A stretch of 64,000 nt of DNA from Nereocystis luetkeana (taxonomy: Eukaryota; Sar; Phaeophyceae; Laminariales; Laminariaceae): contig JARUPZ010000009.1 in assembly GCA_031213475.1 (NCBI GenBank), positions 5,303,601-5,367,600 on the forward strand. The letters are read 5' to 3'. The translations under genes were made by a program, and so were the position numbers. The notes beneath the pieces are model-generated. The model did not search any database. It was not told the DNA's origin and saw only the letters and a list, made by a program, of their open reading frames with translations. Numbering within the stretch: position 1 is the first letter of the stretch; the number at the start of each line of letters is the position of its first letter. Of the stretch, positions 1 to 10,449 are shown in pieces.

Positions 1-154
1 GCGGCCTACGCCGCCCGCGATATGCTCGCTCGGGAAGGAAAAAAGTACATCAAATTCGGCGAAGCGAACAGAGGTCCACGATTAAATTTAGAATTTCGTT
101 TTATGAATCGTCGTAATCTTTTTTCTTAATGAAATCATGAACAACTACGTCCGC

Positions 155-524
155 TATTTTTTTTTTTTTTTTTTTTTTTTTTTGTTTTTGTTTTGTTTTT
201 TTCTCATCCCATTCATTATCTTCGCACATCTTCTTCTCTCTCTCCTTCCAACTCGTAACTCAGATCCGGGGTCACATAGCAGGCTCTTCTCCCCCCTTCC
301 CGCTACGGTACGTGCCTTCATTTTTTATCGCGAGAAGGTTTTAGCCTTTTCTTCCCTCGTCGACTCGCATCGAATTGTGCCTACCCACGCTGCAAGGCGC
401 TCTCAACAATTGAATCCTTTTTTTTATTTTTGCAAATAAAGTCAAAGTCCGACCCTCCTGGGGCTCGAACCCAGGACTCAAACAAATAGAATTGGAGGTT
501 AACCACTTGAACCACCGGGGCGAC
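155..524 (-). mobile_element. tRNA-headed SINE, full-length copy
   Basis: Read on the minus strand, this has SINE order: a tRNA-like head (447-524), a roughly 245-bp unrelated body (about 200-446), and an A-rich tail, seen as the T run at 157-183 on the plus strand. The head carries exact matches to the internal RNA polymerase III promoter boxes. A second copy of the body, without the head, lies at 52330-52581. I found no clear target-site duplication. The element sits inside an older dispersed repeat. Confidence 0.6.
447..524 (-). ncRNA. tRNA-like SINE head with A and B boxes
   Basis: On the minus strand, TGGTTCAAGTG fits the A-box consensus TRGYNNARNNG, and GGTTCGAGCCC fits the B box GGTTCGANNCC. 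They are spaced as in a tRNA gene. The T arm is a perfect 5-bp stem (CTGGG/CCCAG) with loop TTCGAGC. The acceptor and anticodon stems pair poorly (mismatches or bulges), so a functional tRNA is unlikely. The best reading is the head of a SINE or a tRNA pseudogene. Confidence 0.5.
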
Positions 525-1141
525 CTGCACGTACAATAAGTTCGACTGAATTCTTATTGCTGCGTAATATGTCTCGTCTGAATCCCATTTTTACTGAATT
601 TACATTTTTTTGTTGTAAGCCGTTCGCGCGTATTCTATACCAGGTATGCGTTACCTTGTCGAGGATATAGGCCAGTGGCCCCCCTGAATGCTGGCCGGGT
701 CAACAGGACAATTTACATATTCATTCTGCGCACTGATACATATATCATAAACCAGATAAGGAAGGGCATTATGACTTTGCAACATGTTGAAATCTTTACG
801 TTGGACATGTATTGATTAACATGTTGAATTTTGGTATGGGATGGTTCTTGCTGCGAGTAATGTTTGCTGTCGTCGATGCTGCCGCTGTGATGCTCGAAAT
901 TTATATGATCTGGCTCGAGGTGGCCCCTAAATCAGGCATCGGTACTCCCGAAATTATATGGTGATTTACTATATATTTGTTGAATTACAACTTAGTAGTG
1001 GTAATAAAGTAGACGTTGATCTACTTATTGACAGTATGGTTTGGTTTTGAACTTGTACTTACTTGCAGTTATTATCGAATCTACTTCACATCGATAGTGT
1101 ATACGAGTCCCATGTATGATTAATACATATCTATCTGCAAA
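525..1141. other. Unassigned AT-rich stretch
   Basis: No coding, RNA or repeat assignment beyond one TACCAGGTA 9-mer at 638-646. It separates the two halves of the first dispersed-repeat copy. Confidence 0.4.
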
Positions 1142-2167
1142 CCAGCGACTTTATGATGCCAAGAGTCCCGCCGCCAGGATTCAGGAAAAAACAACTCCGA
1201 CGCCAGCTGGGACGCCTCATACGCTTCGCGTTGCGGATATCATACGTACGTAGATACCCCAGGTAGGGACCTACTTATTTTCTTCTTTTGATACGCTCTT
1301 ATGCCTGTACTCGTATGTAGTACGAAGAAAGGGAAACCACAGAACGGCACAGCCAGCAGCACAGCAGTCGGCAAAAACAATGAAAAAAAAAAGCGAATAT
1401 TCGGAAAGATGACATAATGCCCGTCCCCTCTCGTGTAATCATTCTCTGCCGGATTGGAACACCTTACACCCGGTCAAAAGTCAAAAAGAAGGAATGAAAA
1501 AAAACGAACAGAAGAGCTCTCTCTCAGCCTCGTACGCCGCCCGCCCCTATCGCGATCACCTCGCTACGTATTCAGTCCGGGTAAAGCTTTTATCACTCTC
1601 GGCCACAATCTGCCCCGTCGCCCCTGCCTCGTGTGAAGCCCGGTGCTCACAGTTGTTGCCGTCGTTCGCCGGCCCGATTAATTTGGTGTTTATACTGAAC
1701 AGCTCCCTCTTTCCAAGTTAGCGTGCTGGCAAAAAAAAACACCGCATGAATATTATCTTGCGATCCCGAACGACCCTTATAGCTCGTACATACTCATTCA
1801 TATCAAAAATCATAAGTGAGGCCAGACAAAGGCCGTTCATGCATCCCTCGTGTCTCGAGGCACACACAACGCCAAGGCACGAAAGCAGCGACCACGCTCC
1901 GTGCAACCCCCCCACTACCCGCAAGCACCCGCTGACACCCCTGACGGCGCCGGGCTCTCCGGTGGTGCCGTACTCGGAGAACGGGCACGCACACCAAACG
2001 GAAGAAAGGACCGAGAGAGTGCCAAGAGAATTGGAGAACACAAAAAACTGCTGGAGAGGGCCGGCAAGTACGATGTCACTGAAAGGAGGCGATTTCGAAG
2101 AGGGAATTCTGAGAAGCCAGGGATGTACCCACCGATCACTCTCACGATCGAGGCGCTTCGCTCCACG

Positions 2168-2910
2168 GGCGGCCTACGCCGCCTGCTATGCGCTCGCTCA
2201 GGGAGGGAAAAGACACCTTTTTATTAAGCAAAGCCGATAGAAGCCCATGATTGAATGTGGTTTTTTCATGATCGATCGGATAACAGCTTCAAGCTGGCGA
2301 CTTGATAATGCCAAGAGTCCCGCCGCCATGCTTTAAGAGAAAACAGCTCGGATGCCATATACTCTTCACTTTGCGGGCGGCTGCCGGACGTACGTGGCCC
2401 CCGACGCTCGCTCACTTACATGCCGTACGTGCGTACATACCCGAGGTAGGGTAATCCTTTTCCTCTTCTGACATGCTTATCGTACGTACTTCTGTACGAC
2501 ACACAGCTTTTTCATCTTTGATATGGAATCAGGAAGCACAGCACGGCACAGCAGCGCCGCAAACAAAATGAGAGCGAAACCGAAAAATATTGAAGAAAAC
2601 ATATCCCCGTCCCCTCATGAAATAATTTTCTGTCTAGTGAAACACCTTGCGCCAGTCAAAAAACAAACAAACGTACAGCAGAGCTTCTCTCTCAGCCTCG
2701 TACGGTGCCGCCCCTCTCGCGACCACCTCGCCACCGATTCGGTCCGGGCAAATCTGTCTTTACTCTCTGCCAGAGTGAGCCCCGTCGACCGCTTCGCGTT
2801 TAGCCCGGTGCTCATCGTGGCCGTCGTTCGCCAGGTCGACAAGGTTGCTAGTCAGACTCTGCAGCTTCCTCTTTCAATTGAAACGTTGTCTCAAAATAAG
2901 GGTCGATCTT
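2168..2910. repeat. Dispersed repeat, copy 2 (uninterrupted)
   Basis: Direct-repeat partner of 1-125 plus 1142-1740. It retains the same block order without the SINE or the 600-bp insertion. Divergence is substantial, with many small indels, indicating an old duplication. Confidence 0.6.
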
Positions 2911-3059
2911 AACGACACATATAATATGGTATTTCGTTGTTTCCTGAAATTTTGGCATTTCACCAAACTCAGCGGGGGTTGAATCGTGTCGAGCTAGTGC
3001 CTCAGTTGGCTCTGGAAATAATCGTCCACCCGGCACAGAACCGTCTCTACAGCAGCTGC

Positions 3060-3413
3060 GCTAGCGGAACCCATGGGTGCGGTGGCCCCACAGTTATCGC
3101 CCTGACTCGTAGGCAGGTGTCGGTGCCTTTGGGAGTGAAATCCATTACCAACTCGTCACGCAAGGACGCCCAACGCTTTCCGAAAGCGAAAAAGTCTCAG
3201 CTAATGCCGTCCCCGAGCTCAGTCGGTCGGCCACCTCGGTGCGTCCACCTTGCGAACTCGGCCACGAGATCCCAGAAAGCTATTGCGCCTTCTGCGTTCG
3301 GCCATGACTACCGAATGACCTTAAGAACGACCCCTGTCAGCTTTGTGCGCTCGCAAGTGGTCGCACAGCTTAAGCGGTGGGGTTGCCCGATCCTCTGCGG
3401 ACTTGTATATAAA
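3060..3413 (+). repeat. Repeat with conserved short open frame, copy 1
   Basis: The plus-strand frame ending near 3431 reads through 164 codons. From 3204 it contains NSATRSQKAIAPSAFGH. A copy in the opposite orientation at 19880-20160 keeps an open frame with KSATRAQTAIAPSVFGH. Both also share a VRSxxV motif further on. The upstream DNA (GTGAAATC...ACTCGTCACGC) is shared too. This is likely an internal part of a mobile element. I do not recognise the protein. Confidence 0.4.
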
Positions 3414-3419
3414 TTTCCT

Positions 3420-3550
3420 GAAAAACCCTAAAACCTTTGAGGCGACTTTTCGGGGGGATGAAGTTTCTCGGCTTTTCCCTAAAATATTTCGGGAACATTC
3501 TGAAATTTCGGGAAATTACCGAAAAAAAATGAAAAACACTCGTCGTTAAG
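3420..3550. repeat. Short inverted-repeat element half
   Basis: AT-rich segment with GGGAAATTACCGAAAA and TGAAAAACACTCGTCG, closely matching the right arm of the hairpin element at 59097-59235. It is probably a diverged or partial copy of the same miniature element. Confidence 0.35.
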
Positions 3551-3599
3551 ATCGATCCTAAGCACCGCATAAATATCATCTTGCAACATCGAACGACCC

Positions 3600-4305
3600 T
3601 TACACTACTTTGGACCAAATTGCCGTTTTTCTGGGAAAGAGCACTTTGCTCGTTTGCCCGCGGGTAATTTGTCGTGGTTCCTGTGGCGGGGCCCGCAGGA
3701 GGGCGATGTGGACTGTACGGTGCAAGCATTGGATCCGGCCCGGCTCCGTGGCCCATGCTCTACATGGTCAAAGCCACGGGACTCAGCAAGCCACTCAGGG
3801 GATGGTGTCACACTTACTTCCGAAAAGAAATCCAGGGGATTGAACACTTACCGGGATCTTCGTATTTTTAGCTACAAATATCTTGTTTTTCTCGCTTCAT
3901 GCTGCAACTAAAACAACAGCACACAGTGCTGCTCTAGTTCGTGCTGCTCGAGGTCGTGCTGCTCGCGCTCATCATGCTCGAGCAGTAGGCAGAAGTAAAT
4001 CAGCAGCAACAGCAGCAGTGCTGCTCGAGTCGAGTATTGCTCGAGTGGTGCTGAGTGTTGCTGCTGCTGCTGCTGCTGAGTGCTCGTGTGCTGGTGACTG
4101 CTTGACCACCTAATATGAGAACACGGTGTATCCACCACGTGGATTTGTTTGATGTATCTCGGTGCGATTCATCATTTTTTCGGATTTTTGTACAAGGTAT
4201 TGCGTTGCCAACAATAATACTGTCGAGCTCATCAAGCTCGAGGAGTACGCAGCAGAAAAACAACAGCATACAGCTCGAGTCGAGTGTTGTTCGAGTGCCG
4301 CCGGG

Positions 4306-4337
<32 letters not shown>

Positions 4338-4650
4338 AGTACTCGTGTGCCCGTGACTGCTTGGCCACGCCGTGCTCGGTTTTGTCTCGTGCACGTTGCG
4401 CTTCAGCAATCGAGTGATCGTGGCCCCGTGTCTGTTTTTTTTGCGGTGCAATAAGCCATGCTTGGAATGTTAACGTACTCATGCTCATGCGTGCGAGTGC
4501 TGCTCGAGCAGTACGTAGCTGTACAAGAACAGCCACAACAAGCGTAAGAGTGCTGCTCGAGTGCTGCTGAGTGTTGCTGCCGCTGCTGATAGTGCTCGTG
4601 TGCTCGTGACTGCTTGGCCACAAGACATGAGAAAACGGTGTATCCACCAC
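3600..4650. repeat. Leader plus CTG/CTCGAG higher-order satellite, block 1
   Basis: A 300-bp leader (3605-3900) is followed by units of roughly 250-280 bp. Each unit carries GCTGCTCGAGTCGAG, a CTG run, GAGTGCTCGTGTGC, and a GTGACTGCTTGGCCAC end, sometimes with a CACGGTGTATCCACCAC linker. The longest CTG run is at about 4306-4334. The same leader and satellite recur at 6290-7460. The long polyQ/polyS open frames in both strands are products of the trinucleotide runs, not genes. Confidence 0.7.
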
Positions 4651-4999
4651 CTACTATACCTGGTAGAGTGTTTTTAGTAACTCGGTGCGATTCATCTTTC
4701 ATTTTTTATCAGAACTTGGTACCCAGTAGAATAGTGTTGCGTGTAATGCTGTAGTAGCCGAGTTTTCACCACCCTTTCTACAATGTGCCCGTGTCACGCG
4801 GTTGGTTTATCATTCTGCTACTCTTGTTGTTGCTGCAACTACTGCTACTACTACACACAATCCCTGTGTAGCTGCTACTCCTGCTGTTGCTGGCACTGGT
4901 TGCTGTTCTTGCGGCTACCCTTAATATGTTTTTAACCGTGCCATACGGTTGCTTATCTTGCTGCTCCTGTTGTTGCCAAGCATGCTGAAACAAGTGCGA

Positions 5000-5960
5000 A
5001 GTAACCAGCTTTTACAGACCCTCCAGATCATTCATACGGAACTCCTGCAGATCATACAGATCCTGCAAATCGCATCCTTGTTAAGATGTACAGATCATCC
5101 AGATCATACATATTCCACGCAGGTAGATCATACATATTATCCTGCAAATCATACAGATCCAACCCGGTAGAGATGTACATATTACACAGATTCCACTCAG
5201 GTAAATGCGTGTGAAATATCCACCTCATACAGACCCGCCCCGGCTAAACAAGATAGAAACAAGTGTGAAGTATCCATTTATCCAGATCCTCCAGATCTTC
5301 AAAAAGTCCCGCAGATCATACAGATCCTCAGGTGATAAAGATCATGCAGATCGATGACACAGGCCGATAAACATCTGCAGATTATGCAGATCGTACAGAC
5401 CCTATATCGCTATAGATGTATAGATCGGTAGACCGCACAGACCCCACCCCGGTCAAACCGTACTGATTGCACAGATCACACTGATTCTACTCAGCAGGTA
5501 AACATCCTCGAGAATTGTAACAAAACGGATCCCCTTCCGGCAAAAAAAATGAAATGCCATTAAAATCAACCAGATCCAACTTGGCCCACAAGTGGAAATG
5601 ATACGAACCATACCTGTCTCTCCAGGCAAACTAGTTATAGTTTGTAGATAATCGATCCTTCGACTCATTCATGCAGATCCTCCATATCATGCACACAGGG
5701 CGTGCAGATCATCCCACCTGGCACGCAAGCGCAACCATAAACACCAAGCAGATCTCACCGCCAAGAAAAGTGTGATACACGTACATTATACAGACCGTGC
5801 AGATCGTACAAATCATTCAGATCACGCGGACCGACCCACGTAGAACTATTCATCAGTTAATCACGGCACGTGCAAAATCGATTAACATGTATGCGTATTT
5901 CATGCAGATCGTGCAGACCCCACCCAGTAGAGGTGTTCATATCATCAAGAAAAACGTCTA
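5000..5960. repeat. AGATC-rich degenerate short tandem repeat
   Basis: The word CAGATC, followed by variants of ATACAGATCC or CTGCAGATC, recurs about 25 times in irregular 10-15-bp steps. It is interrupted by unique sequence at about 5510-5650. No open frame of note follows the repeat. Confidence 0.6.
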
Positions 5961-6289
5961 TCGATGATACAGATCCCACCCATGCAATACAATACCTGGA
6001 TGATACGAGCCCCGTCAATTTCGTTCTTAGTGCTACGCTTTCCTTTGAGCGTTAAAGCAGTCCATCTCTCCTACCAGGTATACGCCGGGACATGCGAGAG
6101 CATCGAAGACGAGACTACTACTCTTCGCATTTTGCAGCAGACCACAGTAGCCCATAACACAGTTTACTCCGAGTTAATTTTTACTCAATCAAAAATATGC
6201 AAGTGTTTTACATACGTCTCCCTTTTCAACTTGCGACACCCCCCGGATTTCATGCCACCCACATCCCGAAGGGGAAACTTGTATTACTT

Positions 6290-7465
6290 TGTACCAAATG
6301 GCCGTGGGTCTTTTTTCGTGCTTCCTGCTGCGGGGCCCGCAGGGGGGCGGCGTGGATAGTACGATGCAAGCGTTGGCTCCGGCCGGGCTCCGTGGCCCAT
6401 TCTCTAGGTGGTGAAAGTCGCGTGACTCAGCAAGAAAATCAGGGGATGTGTTCCCATTGTCGAAAAGCCATCCAGAGGCTAAAACACAACCCCGGGTCTT
6501 CGCATTCTCAGCTGCTAAGTGTTTGTTTTCTCGCCTTTTGCTGCAACTGCAACAACATCAAACAACAGTGCTGCTCGAGTTAGGCAACAGCAACAACAGG
6601 CGGATGAGTGCTGCTGAAGTCGAGTGTTGCTCCAGTGCCGCTGCGTGCTGCTGCTGACGGCCTGGCCTCGCCGTACTCGTCTTTGATTCGAACTCGTTGC
6701 GCTTGAGCAGTCGAATAATCGTGGTCCCGGGTCATTTGGTTTTCAGGTGCGATAGACTTCAAAACCTACTCATGCTTGTGCGCTCGAGTGCTCCTCGAGC
6801 AGTACGCAACAGTACACAACAGAAACAACAGGCGTACGAGTGCTGCTCGAATCGAGGGTTGCTCGAGTGCTGGTGAGGGTTCCTGCTGCTGCTGCTGAGT
6901 GCTCGTGTGCCCGTGACGGGTTGGCCACAAGACATGACAACACGCTGTATCCACCACGTACATACCCGGTAGTTTGTTTTTAGTATCTCGGTGCAATTCA
7001 TCATATATCGGATCGTTGTATTAATACCACGTATTGCGTTGCGTGAAACAATGTCGAGCTCTGCGCAAGCAGTACGCAGAAGCAAAACAAGAGCAATAAC
7101 AGACGTAGGAGTGCTACTCGAGTCGCGTTTTGCTGCAGTGCTGCTGGGTGCTGTTGCCGCTGCTGCTGCTGAGTGCTCGTGTGCCCGTGACTGCTTCGCC
7201 ACGCCGTGGTCGTGTTTGTCTCGTGCTCGTTGCGCTTGTGCAATCGAGTGAACGTGGTCAAGTGTCATTTTGTTGGCGATGCGTTAGGCTGGAAACCTGC
7301 TCATGTTCGTGTGCTCGAGTCCTGCTCGAGCAGTACGTAGCATTACAAGAACAGCAACAACAGACGTACGATTGCTGCTCGAATCGAGTCTTGCTCGAGT
7401 GCTGCTGAATGTTGCTGCTGCTGCTGCTGAGTGCTCGTGTGCTCTGCTTGGCCACAAGCCATAAG
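6290..7465. repeat. Leader plus CTG/CTCGAG higher-order satellite, block 2
   Basis: Paralogue of 3600-4650 in the same orientation. The leader at 6290-6560 matches 3605-3900, including GTGGCCCAT and GACTCAGCAAG. It is followed by satellite units ending in GCTGAGTGCTCGTGTGC and GTGACTGCTTCGCCACGCCG. Blocks 1 and 2 therefore arose from duplication of the leader together with the satellite. Confidence 0.7.
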
Positions 7466-7479
7466 AGGCGACCACTCTG

Positions 7480-8480
7480 CGACCTACTTGTCCATGAGGT
7501 GCCTTTACCCGTGGTGTCTAACGCCTGGCACGGTTCCCCTGCTGCACATGACATCGCCAGTGTTGATATGGTTATACCGTACTGCTCGGCAGATGAGGGT
7601 ATGATCAATCATAGAAGGAGTACTGCCGTTTCGTAGGTACAGGTGTTGCTGTATCCTGTCCTATCCTTAGTGAGCTCCTGTAGTGACATGGAGCCATGCA
7701 CGGACCCACTATTGCCGGACGAAATCATACAGCGATTTGCACCCCGCTAGAGCGGGAGTCCACACAAATTTGAGCCGCACTCTTATGATCACTGTAAAAC
7801 AGTCCCTTGTCGACGGAGTACGGAATAAGCTGAGTGTTTTCTGTTTCCTCCGCCGGTGTGTTATCGAACCAACGGTGTACCACCAAAATGGTCAGAGGTT
7901 CCTCACTCGAAAGGAGTGCCTGCGCTCTATACCTAGCGCTTAAGTCCCAAATCGCGGGCGCTCCTATCACTAAGCCGTGTATGTCCTGTTTTATAAACGA
8001 GGTGACACACCACAATACAGTGAATCGGTTTGCAACCCATGTATGCTCTGCCATTGTACCTACCTAGTGCATTGATTGCCGTTTGTACTCATCATGTTTT
8101 GCTCTTCTCCTAAGCGTTTGGAATGCATATTAAATGTTTTTACCTCGCGATCACCCGATGCCCCACATGAGGGAGAGTATGATTTAACGTTGAATTCCTA
8201 TTCACCTACAGATGCAATCCTAACAGATCGAGCGCACTGTGCAGGACTGCTGATTGGAAGACGACCGGCTGTCTTCAGCAGTGAATCCGTATGCGTGTCT
8301 TTGTAATTGTTCTACACACCGACACAGTTTCGTTAGCTGGATCTTTTCAAGTCTCTGCCACACACCCCGTGGGGACTCACTGCGAATTTTCTTGTGTTTC
8401 CCCCTTTTCCTTTTACTGATGACATTTGTTTCCGTTTTTGTTGATTTTGTTTAGTTGTCTTTCTAGCATTTTCTCTCTTT
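7480..8480. other. Unassigned unique sequence
   Basis: Only short open frames occur (109 codons on the minus strand at 7725-8054, 86 codons on the plus strand at 7683-7943). I recognise no motif, paired splice sites or repeat. They are within chance expectation, so no gene is called. Confidence 0.3.
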
Positions 8481-8487
8481 CGTAAAG

Positions 8488-8560
8488 TGATGGCTGTTGG
8501 TACGGGTAACGGCTAGGGGACGTATGTGTATCTGGCAGCTCGAAAGCTGGGCTTCGCTTC
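8488..8560 (+). repeat. 75-bp direct repeat, left copy
   Basis: GATGGCTGTTGGTACGGGTA and GTGTATCTGGCAGCT recur with the same spacing at 9278-9350. The two copies are 790 bp apart. They might be remnants of terminal repeats, but no third copy was seen beyond the gypsy element to the right. Confidence 0.45.
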
Positions 8561-9277
8561 GTGTGATTGAGCTCTTTTTCATTGTAGGCGAGAACAGACG
8601 AAATTAATAGTTAAACTAGGTGGACATATAGGTTTTTGCGTGTACCATGGGTCGTCTTTTCTATGGCCCCCCGTAAGCGTAGAAAAGTGAGAGGTAGGGG
8701 GGAAGCACTCGACACCAATATGTACTCGGCTAACCCCAAGACAAAGGTTATCCCCTCTCATCCGACGTACTACTACCGAAGTTTCCAATGGTTACCGATG
8801 GTTCTTCTTCTACTATACGAACTACTCCTTTCGCGGCTTCATCTCCATTAATGAGCATTGCTCTCCTATAACGGGCTATCCGCCCTGAAAAAGACTCCTC
8901 AAACAACGATATTCGTGACAAACAGAATATATGCCCGGTAATTGAACTTTTTGGAGTGTTCTCGTACCCCTGAAACTTCAAACTGCATACCAGGTCCAAT
9001 GTTTCCTGTATATTTGTATATTGAGTATTTCCCTAGTATGACCTTAGCCCACTCTGAATACTCGCAAACGAAGACCACGCGATATGCTATAGATGATCGC
9101 GACGTTCACCCGAAAGAACCAATAATAGGAGGTCGAGGATGCGGCAATTCAAAACAAAGCAAAGGACGCCATAAATTCCCCCACACCTCGCGACAAGAGC
9201 TGAACACCACGAAGGGGGGAGTGTTCGTTGAGAACAACAAATAAAAAAAAAGTGAATCGACGCCAGATGTCAAGGGA

Positions 9278-9350
9278 TGGCCGTTGGTAAGGGTACGAGT
9301 AAGGGGCACAGGTGTATCTGGCAGCTGAGATGCAGTGCTTCGCTTTTCCC
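9278..9350 (+). repeat. 75-bp direct repeat, right copy
   Basis: Partner of 8488-8560. It lies just before the gag-like start of the gypsy element, which makes a degraded leader or LTR remnant conceivable but unproved. Confidence 0.45.
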
Positions 9351-9538
9351 GAATCCGGATATAGTACAGGATGCCCAACCGGTGTATCTTCACTTGATCA
9401 TGGGACTTCTAAAGTTATCCTCTTCCAGGACAGCTTAAACCATTATATCAGTCACAATGCAACCTCGTCACCAACCACTTCTTGCAACCTCGTTACCGAC
9501 CACTGATTCTGTGACCGTACCTCGACGTTTCCCTCCCC

Positions 9539-10402
9539 CATGCCTGCGGCTGCGCCTTCTCGTTCGCTCTCGACCCTCTAGACATCGACTCCTGTTCCAA
9601 TATATATACGACTCTGCCTCACCCCAAAGACGTCGAGGTGCATTACGAATGATCCGGCGACGACGCGACGGCTTATCACGTTAGCCACTTCACCGACCAG
9701 GACCTCCCGACTCGTTCTGGTACTGCTGAGAAGATCACGGCAGACCCGGCCGAGAAGCTTGCCAGCCCGGTTTTTACAGTCTACTCGGCAGCAATACCAC
9801 CCACTCAATGGGCGACGCTACAGCCGATGCTAAGCAGGGACATGGCCATGAAGGCCCTACTGACGGACAGAAGAAAGTGCTCGGGATATTAATGGAAGCA
9901 CCGTACTTTTCATGAAGCCACCAGTGCGGCCACGTTCCGTCGCGCCTAGAACTGGGTGAGGATGCTGTCGCTGGAAGCATCCAACGCCCAGCTCCACCAG
10001 CAGCTGGTGGCCGCCGACCAAGGCTTGTCGCGAGCTCTCTCCTGCACAGAGTCTTCGGTCCGCGCATTGGTAGATGCCGAGCAATCGGTACGGTCATTCA
10101 CGGCCAGCCGTCGCCGACACCGGCAGGATTGCCCGGGCCCTCGTCAAGATACCTCGCCGTCCTCTCTTGAATGCGATTTCTCTTGTGTCTCGCCTCGTTC
10201 CGTTCGTCATGTCCGCAGTTTGTTTAAGTGCCGCCCCGTCGATTCCTGGTTGATCGGCGTTCGCTTCGTCGAATTCACCTCCTCCGAGCATCACGACCTC
10301 CTCGCCACGTGCGTTTCCGACATCAGAACCATTGCGCGGGCCTTGCTGAACACCTTCAAGTTTTTTTCGCGGAAAAACTTCCGAATTGGTGGTCCACCAC
10401 AG
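9539..10402 (+). pseudogene. Gag-like region of the gypsy element
   Basis: A frame opening MPAAAPSRSLSTL stops after 13 codons. A second open frame (9956-10402) begins with a heptad-like stretch, LEASNAQLHQQLVAADQ, suggesting a short coiled coil, as found in many gypsy Gag N-termini. No CCHC zinc knuckle is visible downstream. Assignment as Gag rests on position before the protease and on composition, and is moderate at best. Confidence 0.4.
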
Positions 10403-10449
10403 TGACACGGTGCCCCGCGTCACCTAAGCTGGACTCAGCAGTCCACGCC

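Larger units (their letters stand above)
1..1740. repeat. Dispersed repeat, copy 1 (interrupted)
   Basis: Segments 1-125 and 1142-1740 match, in the same order, 2168-2265 and 2297-2900. Shared landmarks are the GGCGGCCTACGCCGCC start, the GCCAAGAGTCCCGCCGCCA block (1159, 2312), and the CTCTCTCAGCCTCGTACG block (1519, 2690). Copy 1 is interrupted by a SINE (155-524) and by about 600 bp of unmatched sequence (525-1140). The short open frames inside are not conserved between copies, so I call no gene. Confidence 0.6.

Noticed and set aside
447..524. A functional tRNA gene
   Set aside because: Anticodon and acceptor stems do not pair properly, and the segment is joined to a repeated body and an A tail.
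3908..4650. Long polyGln/polySer frames of up to 216 codons on the minus strand
   Set aside because: Produced by CTG/CAG runs of the satellite, with no conserved flanks and no splice structure.
7725..8054. 109-codon minus frame in unique sequence
   Set aside because: No motif, start context or splice partner; length is within chance for this window.
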